In this document: positions 11,753 to 21,878 of the stretch, piece after piece | Numbering within the stretch: position 1 is the stretch's first letter | How the letters are laid out: each line of letters opens with the position of its first letter | Assembly (NCBI RefSeq): GCF_964204645.1 | Contig: NC_134034.1 | Location: forward strand, 9,729,414-9,793,413 | Length of the DNA: 64,000 nucleotides | DNA from: Tubulanus polymorphus | Taxonomy: Eukaryota; Nemertea; Palaeonemertea; Tubulaniformes; Tubulanidae | Reading direction: 5' to 3' | Position numbers and translations under genes: made by a program | The notes under the pieces: generated by a model | Database searches by the model: none | What the model was told of the DNA's origin: nothing | Seen by the model: only the letters and a program-made list of their open reading frames with translations

Positions 11753-12019
11753 CAGGGAAACATTATCGGATTTAGTGTTATTGTTATCATTGTGGGATAC
11801 TCCTTAAGCTAAGCCCAAGTCGACTTACGACACGATCATCTCATTGTTCTATCCTTTTGAAAGTCTTATGACTTAGTCAGAAACTCCCTACAACTTAACA
11901 AGTTTTCGTAAATCAAAATGTAAATTTAAGGACTTTTTAAAGGATTATTCTTTTGCATCTAAAAAACAACCAATACAGTTTGTCATCAATCGGATATCAT
12001 AAGGATCATTTACGAATAT

Positions 12020-12021
12020 AC

Positions 12022-12098
<77 letters not shown>
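12020..12098. repeat. (TA)n microsatellite with ATGCATAT/TACATG extensions
   Basis: About 75 bases of AT dinucleotides, followed to 12155 by variant hexamers (TACATG, GTAGATA). Open frames across it on both strands are artefacts. Confidence 0.9.
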
Positions 12099-12459
12099 TA
12101 TGCATATACATGTACATGTAGATATACATATACATATACATGTAGATATACATAATATGATTTTTTGGCACATGGCTTTAGCACAATAAATAACAAGAAC
12201 AATTCAACAATGACAACGCAAAAATGATAACTTCCTTCGAGGTTTTTCCAGAAGAAATAAATGGACGATAACATTTACGTCTGGCAGTTAGATAGGCACT
12301 TAGATGCATGTAACAGTTCGAACCGGGTTCCATGTACAGGTTCAATGTGACTGAACCTTGCCATGAAACCTATTGAAAATAATGAACCAATTTTGACTCA
12401 AAGAAAATACAAATTTCAACACCATTGCTATGGAACTATGAATCCTGAACAAATTCAAA

Positions 12460-12690
12460 GCAACACAACTGTGTAACTGGATCCAGAGTCAACTTAAACC
12501 CACACAACTGTGGAACTGGATCCACAGTCAAATCAAATCCACGCAACTGTGGAACTGACTGGGTTCAAAGTCAAATATTAAACCCTCACAACTGTGGAAC
12601 TGGGTTCAGAATCAATTTAAACCCACACAACTGTGGAACTGGGTTCAGAATCAATTTAAACCCACACAACTGTGGAACTGGGTCCAGCAC
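12460..12690 (+). repeat. 39-42 bp tandem array, satellite family S2
   Basis: About six units of AACCCACACAACTGTGGAAC followed by TGGGTTCAGAATCAATTT or TGGATCCAGAGTCAA. Each unit contains the palindrome CCACAACTGTGG or a close variant. The same family occurs at 37100-37567 (reversed), 45390-45645 and 47028-47262. Confidence 0.9.
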
Positions 12691-12699
12691 TGAGTGGAA

Positions 12700-13069
12700 T
12701 TCTACCTAGTTTTTTTGGAACGACAGCGCACTCATTTTTAACCGCATGAATTCTGAAAATTGAGATCATCGCCGATAACGAATCTTACACCCTTCGTTAC
12801 AAAATATATGACTTTTGGCACAAAACAAGAAAGCACATCACATGAAGTTACGTAGTTGATTAGTCAGTTGGCGCTTGTGCACGGTTTCTCCCCCCTGATT
12901 ATTTCAATGAATCATCAGTTAAACAAATTCCTGACAATAAACGACCAATGAATCGGAACTAATGGCGTTCTACCCTGATATGAGAGGAAATTTCCGAGAA
13001 CGACAACTCAAGAATTGGCGCGACATTTTTCGTAGTTATCTTGATTTGGGTGCACAAAATTTAGAATTC
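12700..13069. other. No gene or repeat recognised
   Basis: AT-rich unique sequence without a convincing open frame. Confidence 0.4.
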
Positions 13070-13205
13070 AGGGGCCGGTTCGATGGACAGGGCTTAGACT
13101 TAAGACCGCTCTAAGACAAAATTAGTTCTTTAGCCAATCTAACAACTTAAGACCGGTCTGGAGGTTTAAGACCTGGTCTTAAGTCACAACTATGGAACCG
13201 GCCCC
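13070..13205. mobile_element. Near-complete M2 MITE
   Basis: About 135 bp bounded by AGGGGCCGGTTCGATGG and CTATGGAACCGGCCCCA, giving terminal inverted repeats of GGGGCCGGTT. The interior has palindromic AAGACCGGTCT-like blocks and CCAATCTAACAACTTAAGAC, the sequence amplified in the 47 bp arrays. Non-coding. Confidence 0.8.
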
Positions 13206-13341
13206 AGGGGCTGCAGTTGCTCAAAAGTTGGTAAGAGTTAACCAGTAGATAGTTGCCATAGTGACAATTAGAAGTTCATTGTTACTATGGTATTTATCCG
13301 CCGGTTATCTTTAACCAACTTTTGAGCAACTGCTGGCGCCA
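13206..13341. mobile_element. Near-complete M1 MITE abutting M2
   Basis: Begins GGGGCTGCAGTTGCTCAAAA directly after the M2 element and ends AACTTTTGAGCAACTGCTGG. Inner arms AACCAGTAGATAGTTGCCA and CCGGTTATCTTTAACC are partly complementary, so the whole element folds into a hairpin. Confidence 0.8.
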
Positions 13342-13665
13342 GAAGTTACTCGGAAGATGCTCGGAACTTTTGGGCGAAAACAACGCGCGATTCGAACGAT
13401 CACTAAGCAACAACACAATCACATGACAATCTCCCCTCCCCACTGGTGGCAGCTGCATTAAGCTCAATCACATGATATAGAACATGACTTTTCACTTGAA
13501 CACCCCCTAGTGGCAGCTACATTAAACGTGATCGCACGATTCATAAGCGATGATATGGGACAATCTAGAGAAACTGGCCTGGAAACTTGACCCATTGTAC
13601 ACCGCACAGTACATCAGTATCTGTGAACCTTTACTTTGAACATAAACAATACACATTTACATACA
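13342..13665. other. Unique sequence, no gene seen
   Basis: Two diverged ~70 bp direct copies containing AGTGGCAGCTGCATTAA and AGTGGCAGCTACATTAA (13440-13530). Nothing coding. Confidence 0.4.
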
Positions 13666-13667
13666 TA

Positions 13668-13668
13668 G

Positions 13669-13722
<54 letters not shown>
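13668..13722. repeat. (TA)n microsatellite
   Basis: About 54 bases of AT dinucleotides. Confidence 0.9.
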
Positions 13723-13725
<3 letters not shown>

Positions 13726-14094
13726 AAAGTAAATAAAAGTAAAACACACATTCTGATGCAGATAATGATAATTATTATCGTTAAAATTTTAATCAAATAT
13801 ATTATTAATCATTATTTACAATTTCATCACATTCGGTAATAAGATAGAATTTCAGGATTGGCAGTAGTTCTATACACTACTAGGCTTGCTATGATTTAAA
13901 GGGTTGAATGGGATTTTCAAACCTGACCCGTCGAACCTTATCCATGATTATATCCCGGACAGAGAACGTTCTAAGACCGGGTTTCGAATGCTAGCCCGGC
14001 CCGTATCGGCTTAGATTGGAATCCTGACATGTAAACTGGGATTCTAAGACTGTCCGAAGTTTTAACACTTACAGATCAGTTTCCCACTCTGTGC

Positions 14095-14325
14095 TACATG
14101 TGAACAATTCCACCACGGTGCGGTGTAAAATGGACATAACTTTAGCTCTACTCCGCAGTGTCATGTATTACAGATATACTGCTATGTTACTTTTACTGCA
14201 CAGTGCAGTGTATAACAGATGTACCTCCATATTGCATTTACCCCGCAAAGCGGTGTATAACTGACATAGCGTGTTATTGCGTTTACCCTGAACTGCGGTG
14301 TATCATTATTTACTAATGTTCCACT
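14095..14325 (+). repeat. ~57 bp degenerate array with palindromic CCGC..GCGGTGTA cores
   Basis: Four to five units each carry a core such as CCACGGTGCGGTGTA, CCGCAAAGCGGTGTATAA or AACTGCGGTGTATCATT, separated by ATAGC/GTTATTGCGTTTACC-type spacers. The core matches the inner palindromes of the TTAA MITE family M4. Confidence 0.6.
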
Positions 14326-14329
14326 GTTG

Positions 14330-15021
14330 GGCAGCAAGAGATTTTAACTAATTAACAATAACATCGATACGCCGTACCGTGGGGTGGAGGTAATACGGAG
14401 TGGGTGGTAGTCAAAGTACTGAAAGTGTGAGTAGTCAAAATTACCAGAGAGTCCGGACTTGATTCTGATAACAGCCGACTACCTCGTACGGGATATACCG
14501 TCGTTGCTAGTCTTTTTTACGTCTCGCAACCTAAACCGGGTTTAAATCGTTTCCTACACCGTAAAAACGTAACGACTTTGTAACATATATCATACGCGGG
14601 ACGGACGGACGGACAACTCTGATTTACCCTTTTAATAATAACACGATTTGAAAAAAAAACAAACGTAAAATAATTTACCCCAAGATTTATCGCATGTCGC
14701 GCGTGATATGTTAGACATATACATATTTACAATATACTTATAATCGAAAAGTTTTTCACTTTCAGTTTTCAACACGTTTCAGTTATCATTACGATCGGGA
14801 AAGGAACCAGGGGCAAGATCTGAACGTCTCGTCAAATATTTCGAGGGTGCGTTAATAAGCGCAAAAACAGAATTCGAGCAGCACCCTTTTCGACATAGCA
14901 TACCAGAATCTTCGAGGGAAAGTTACGGAACTCTCACGTGGACCCCTGGATCCGCCAGCGATAATTTTTCGAATACCTACACACCGAACGAACCGCTTCC
15001 TTCCTAAAGCGGAAACATGCG
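14330..15021 (-). other. 3' flank and probable 3' UTR of the NR1H receptor
   Basis: On the minus strand this follows the receptor stop codon. An ATTAAA at 14636-14631 (minus strand) is a possible variant poly(A) signal; no AATAAA is obvious nearby. There is a short GGAC run near 14600. The transcript end cannot be fixed from sequence alone. Confidence 0.4.
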
Positions 15022-15257
15022 TTAATGCAGATCGAAATATTCGCTGAGCAGCGGAGGTAACGATTTCCGTTGTATGCTTAGACTTTTTAACACTTTGCTG
15101 TGTTCGTCGCTGAGCGTTCGAAGGTCGGTTAATTTCATAAGCAGACGCGCGAACGCCGGATACCGGCGCTGCTTCGCGTCGACGTAAGCGCGTAATGTCT
15201 TCAGGTAAACTTGTTGGAATTTTTCGACTTTTCGAATGTCTTCAACCCCGGGTCGCT
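15022..15257 (-). CDS. EcR: NR1H receptor coding exon 6 (LBD C-terminus, AF-2)
   Basis: Begins after TTTTGCAG, phase 1, with [20 protein letters not shown], and runs through [20 protein letters not shown] and [15 protein letters not shown] to [11 protein letters not shown] and TAA at 15024-15022. This is the helix 9 to helix 12 part of an NR1H ligand-binding domain. The AF-2 core has the charge-clamp Glu and hydrophobic pairs, but YF replaces the IW usual in EcR, FXR and LXR (SEIWDV). Confidence 0.92.
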
Positions 15258-18200
15258 CTGCAAAATAAAGACATAAAACACGCGAAATTAACGACGCGTT
15301 CTGCGGTAAATCGAGTTAACTTCTAGAAAAGATGTCTGCCTCCATAAATCCAATTTTTGAAAGTAGTCAGTCAAACTTTTTAGTTACCTGAAAAAATGCA
15401 GACGGCCGTAAGCAACGCGTATTCGGCATTATCGACGAACATCTGACCCATCGCTCGACAAAAATCGTACATGATATCGGTAAAATCAGCCAGTCCGCCT
15501 ATACGCAGTTTCTAAACGGTGTTCCGTCCGAGAAAATGATCGCGTCGGTTTTCACATCGTAGCGTCGAGCAGTTCGTAACATCATCACTTCAGATGCCGA
15601 GCCCTACATTCAACAAAATAACTAATCATAATTTTACTGAATCGTTGAATTTGTTGAGAATGAGAGGGTCTTGATTGATGCACCCTGTAGTGTCATCAGG
15701 TTCAAATCCCTGTGAGGGAGGATGTGTCTACTAGGGCAGGGGTTTGTACTGTGACAGAGTCTCATGATGCCACCAGGTTCAAATCCCTGTGAGGGAGGAT
15801 GTGTCTACTAGGACAGGGGTTTGTACTGTGACAGAGTCTCACGATGTCATCAGGTTCAAATCCCTGCGAGGGAGGATGTGTCTACTAGGGCAGGGGTTTG
15901 TACTGTTACAGAGTCTCATGATGTCATCAGGTTCAAATCCCTGTGAAGGAGGATGTGTCTACTAGGGCAGGGGTTTGTACTGTGATGGAGTCTCACAATG
16001 CCACCAGGTTCAAATCCCTGTGAGGGAGGATGTGTCTACTAGGACAGGGGTTTGTACAGTGACGGAGTCTCACGATGTCATCAGGTTCAAATCCCTGCGA
16101 GGGAGGATGTGTCTACTAGGGCAGGGGTTTGTACTGTTACAGAGTCTCATGATGTCATCAGGTTCAAATCCCTGTGAGGGAGGATGTGTCTACTAGGACA
16201 GGGGTTTGTACTGTGACAGAGTCTCATGATTTCATTAGGTTCAAATCCCTACGCAATTATCGTTCCTATCCTCATCAATATAATTGCGACACTCCGATTC
16301 ATCATACCTTCAATAACATGATCTGATCTTTGCGATCGAGTTCTTGAAAGCCGGGTAATTCCTTGGCGTACTCTACGACTAAATGGGTCGTCTGCAACGT
16401 AGCTATGGACATCTGCATGAATAGTAGTTGTTCATACTGCGACGAATCAGTGCAATCTGCCATCTGTAAATGCTGAAACACATAACAATTAACATAATTA
16501 ATTCATCAAATAATAGTGTAAGTTTCCTAATACTTTAACCACTTCCAGTCAATTTTTTTAAGATGGCTTCCATTATAAAATCTCCATGACATGGCCAGAA
16601 AGGATTTCACTCACAGACCTCGCAAAAATATGGCCGCCTCCTACGTAAATCCCCTGATGACATCTTCGAATTACCTATAGAAGAAACCTCAAGAGAAAGA
16701 TGGCTGCCGCCATATACACCCTGTATCGTATTGCAGAATAACCTACTGAAATTATCTATAAACCTTACGGTGATGAACCCCCAATGACATCATCAAATTG
16801 CCGAATGATCTGAAGAATATCCCAGATATGGTGACATGACCAAATCAGTTGTTGATTTACATTGAATCCCCCAATGACATCACCAAATCGTGTTTTAATT
16901 CGACCATATAAACCTCCCACAAATTCCCCTATGACATCATGACAATGTGTGATCACGTATCACAATCTATTGTTGCTATGCCGATGCGATGTTAATTTTG
17001 CCCGTGTCCATTTTTGGATTCAAATATTTTCGAATATAATGCGGCCCAGCGAGTTTGTCCTAGTTGCCGATTACTTGAGTGTTTTTCGCTCTCGACGAAT
17101 GGAGGGAAAGAGAAGTATAGTATAAAGAGTCGGTCGATATTTTAGTGAACGTGAATATCATGTTTGCACACACTTCAGTCAGACGCTGCATTCGCATAAA
17201 TGGCGATATTTTTTAACGTATTTGTATCGAAGAGAGGGAGAGGGGGAGCGAGGGGAGAGGGAGATGAGCGAAGAGGCGGATTGAAGGAGAGGTAAGGGAG
17301 AGGGAGAAGAGGTTGAGGCAAAGGATGGAGATGGATGGAGATGGATGGAGAGAAAGAGAAGGATGAGAGCGAGAAGTTATTGAGGCAGATGAAGAGGGAT
17401 AGGGATGAGAGGGAGACAGAGAGAGAGGAAGGAGAGGGAATGAGGAAAGAGGTAAGAGCAAGAAAACTAAGTGGTTGAGGCAGAGGGAGAGAGATGAGAG
17501 GGAGATGGAGAGAGAGGGAGACGGGTAAGAGTGAGTAGTGGTAGAGACAGAGGGAGGAGAGAGGGACAAAAATGGGCAGTGAACAAGGAGGGGAGGGAGA
17601 GGGAGGCAGACGGCATGGACAGAGGTGGAGACAAAAGGTAGAGAGGTAAAGAGAGGGCATGGAGAGGGACTTCCACCTCGGTGTCAGCTGAAGCGAACAA
17701 ACTGTCAACTTATAATCATCGTCGTTCAAATAACAATAAAATTTCACGTCGTTCCAATCGCGGATAGCGAGATACCGATAACACTTGACCGATGAAAAAC
17801 CCGGTTAAAATTTCAATAACATCTGACCTATTTTACTCGTTAGAAATGACGCCGTCATCATTATACGGCAGAAATACTCGACCATCGAGGCACGGTGATT
17901 TATTTATCCGCGGTTAGAATTAATTAGAAAAATATGAATCAATTCCTGTAATGCCTGGCGGCGGCGGTAATACGATGATACAAACAGTTGCAGTCAGTGA
18001 ACTGATTTTCGAAGAAGGGTAAATATTGAATACACAGAAGGTGAACTACCTCCCGAAGATGATATCGATTCTCAGTTTCGTGACAGCAGCAGCAGCTGTC
18101 CCGTCTAGCTCATACATATGTGCTGTTTTACACACTCTACAGCCTATCTATGTTAGAACATTCAACTGACACAAGGACGCACTATTAGGTATTAGGTGAA

Positions 18201-19064
18201 ATATGGCATGAGGGGGTGTAATATGGCATGACGGGGTGAAATATGGCGTGAGGGGTGTAATATGGCATGACGGGGTTAATATGATGGGGGGTTGAATATG
18301 GCATGAGGGTGTAATATGGTGTGAGGGGTTAATATGACATGGGGGATGGTTGAATATGGCGTGAGGGTGTAATATGGCATAACAAGGTGAAATATGGCGT
18401 GAGGGTGTAATATGGCGTGAGGGGATAGTTGAATATGGCATTAGGGGTGTAATATGGCGTAAGGGGTATAATATGGCGTGAGGGGTATAATATGGCGTGA
18501 CAGGGTGTAATATGGCGTGACAGGGTGTAATATGGCGTGAGGGTGTAATATGGCGTGAGGGGTTAATATGACATGGGGTGTGATTGAATATGGCGTGATG
18601 GGTGTAATATGGCGTGAGGGGGTAGTTGAATATGGCGCGATCAACTAACACTTACTGGCAGTTTATCGTCGTCGCTCGACGGTAACTCATATCGTTCCTG
18701 TAAGAATACAGTGCGTTCTATTAAACCGCGGTGTTTATCGCATAGTAATTCTAGTGGATTATCCTCGATCAGCGCCACCTGGCGATACGGCATGTTACGA
18801 ACTCCGCCGCTATCCGGCTGTACGTCGCTGCTCTCGCTGCTGTCGTGGTGATCGCGTTTCTTGCGTAGTTTCGTTTTTCGCCGCGTCATTCGCGCTTTGC
18901 ACTGTTCCTCCGATAGGAGACCTGCGAATATGTAATCGATGACTTAATCGGAATAATATGCGTGCAAAACGTAACCGGAATCACTAGGATTTATGAGACT
19001 ACAATATTTCTAATATTCGCCATAGATAGGGTTATCAAAGCTACCCCGAGGGGTAAATCCTCAA

Positions 19065-19109
<45 letters not shown>

Positions 19110-21543
19110 CTTACATTCAGCTCTCATTCCGACCTCTCGACAGCGTCTCAATCGACAGTATTGACACTTTCGTCTCATCCACATGTCCATCTCGCAGTTG
19201 CCGCCGGTTTTACACGTGTACTTCGCTTCCCTCGTGATACTGCGTCGGAAAAAACCTGCGAAAGAAAATAATATATTCCGGATTTGGAGAAAACGAAAAC
19301 TGGAACGTAAAAATTACGCATCATTAATTCGCTTAACCCTTTCAATGCGTCTACACCGCAGTGCGGTGTATGAATCGGTGATGGATTTTGCTAGTACACC
19401 GCACTGCGGTGTATTGATGTAATTAGTAATTAGTTTTATCTGCATTGAAAGATGGCAGCACCTGTCAAACATAATGAAATATCAGTAACTAACGATACAC
19501 TGCACCGTGGTGTAGACGCACTATAGTGGTATTCCTGTTATTCAACACACTAGGGTGGAATTTCTTAAAATTTTCAAATTATCTCCAGCACTATAGGCTA
19601 TTAATTAGCCAGCACTGAAAGGGTTAATATTATCAAAAATGAATAATATCATGTAATAGCCTTCGCGTACTCTGCCCCAGTACTCTAGAATACTTAACCT
19701 AGTCCCGATTAAATCTAGTCCTTCAATCGATGCTTTTAAATCTAAACTCAAAACCCATTTGTTCATCGAAGCTTTTACTCGTTTTAGTTTTCTCTGTTTC
19801 TATGTTCTCCAGTGGAGAATATATTATGTAAAGCCAATGAGCATATTTCATATGGATTGTAGTTAGACTGGATAAATTCCTCTCAAAAATAATTATCAAC
19901 ATTTATCGAATATGAAATAAATTTAATTACAAAATGAATGCCAAAATTCATAATTGTAATTGTAATTTCGAAGCGCCAACGTAGTTCATATCCTCACACA
20001 AGTAATCATCGAAATTTAACAAGAAAAAGACAAGAATTATGAAATATATCTAATTACAAAATAAACGCCTAAATTTACAATTATAATTGTTTTTTTCGAA
20101 ATGCAAATATCGATGACTCATTGATACACATCGACTCACACAGAACTCTTCAAACAACACGCATATAGTAGTTATATCAATGTATATAAGCATAATTATT
20201 GTAACGGTTTTTACGGCGTCAAAAAATATTCAAACGCAGTTAAACCGACTATATTTCGTTCACCTAGTTCGATTAACTTCATTTTCTGCTTAATTCAACT
20301 GCACAAGCGAAGCCATCATCGAAATTGTATAAAAACCTGAAAATAAATCGGACCCTCGGCGTGGGATTTTATGTCACGGTAGAGCAATCATCATAACGGT
20401 GCTAATAATAGTGTTTATTTAACTTGCATTTCAGAATCGAAGTTTGTCTAAGAACGCATGGAAGTTAAATCATCGTAAACGCGAGCGCATCATTCCAGGT
20501 GTTTCGCAATGGTGGTTAGAATGGTGATTAACCCTTTCAGTGCGTCTACACCGCAGTGCGGTGTATAAATCGGTGATGGATTTTGCTAGTACACCGCGCT
20601 GCGGTGTATTGATTTAATTTGTAATTAGTAATTATCTCTCTTGAAAGATGGCAGCACCTGTCAAACATAGTGAAATATAAGTAACTAATGATACACCACG
20701 CCGCGGTGTAGACGCACTAGTGCTATTGCCGTTATACAACACAATGGGGTGGAATTTTCCCAAATTTTCACATTTTCTCGAGCACTATAGGGTATCAATT
20801 AGTCAGCACGGAAAGGGTTAAACGCTAATGAAAATTCCCGATTCAAAACCGTTTCATCCGCGCGCTATTACCCGGGTTCGCTTATTAGGGTGTGATGTAA
20901 TCGCGTTAGTACCGGATGTTATCGGTAGACGGCGTACTCCTCGAGAATATTTTGAGAAAGTTGACGGCGAGTACCGTAGTTTCGCGGACAAACTTCTCAT
21001 TCTGGTTCTGACCGATTCCGTAAATTCAATGATGATTAGTCATCAATGAGAAGCGCGTTGAAAGCGATTTTTGATCCCCGCGGCCAATAGCTGACTTTTG
21101 ACAGGTTCTGATGCATTGCCGCGGCGAATTTACCTCAACGCCTCGAAAAACATGATATTCATAGAAAATAAAAAAACGTAATTCAGTAAATTCGGTCGCT
21201 GCACATCCGACGCCACCCGATGATAACATGAGTCATTATAGATTCAGCCGAAAAAGAAAAGTTCTACAGCAAATCGGTATATAACCATCGGTGAAACACT
21301 ACAGGGTGTCTCAAAAAATGTGTTACCGTAGCTTAAAGATTGATTATTCATTAACTCTAATTGAAATAAGATTTTTAGGGGGTAGGTTGGAAGACCTGGA
21401 TGTTTACTCAAGTAACATTCAAGGGTGATATATGATACAAGCATTGCTTCCTATATATCTTCCCTAATGCTATATCATAAAAACTCATGAATATACATTT
21501 AAACTATGTAATTTGTCATTTCCATTTTGTAACTCTTTAAATT

Positions 21544-21593
<50 letters not shown>

Positions 21594-21826
21594 GGATGGA
21601 ATGTTTAAATGCAAGAAAAAATTCATGCATGGCTGAGCATACCATGTTTTTGAACGGTCCTTAAAATGGAGTCGAACCAATACAAGAAATAAGGATTATT
21701 GCATTATATACGTTCATTGATAAATGTTTCGCTTTCACCTCACGTAATTTGAGACCAGACAATTAAATCAACTGAAGCAGATTTCCACTTGATGAAATTG
21801 TCGGTACCCATGACTTATTAAGCTTC

Positions 21827-21878
<52 letters not shown>

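Noticed and set aside
17175-17747. 190-residue Leu/Ser/Pro-rich minus-strand frame
   Set aside because: Low-complexity translation of a CT-rich strand.
20828-21049. 73-residue plus-strand frame as a gene
   Set aside because: Begins just after a MITE within a receptor intron, and no family or splice context supports it.
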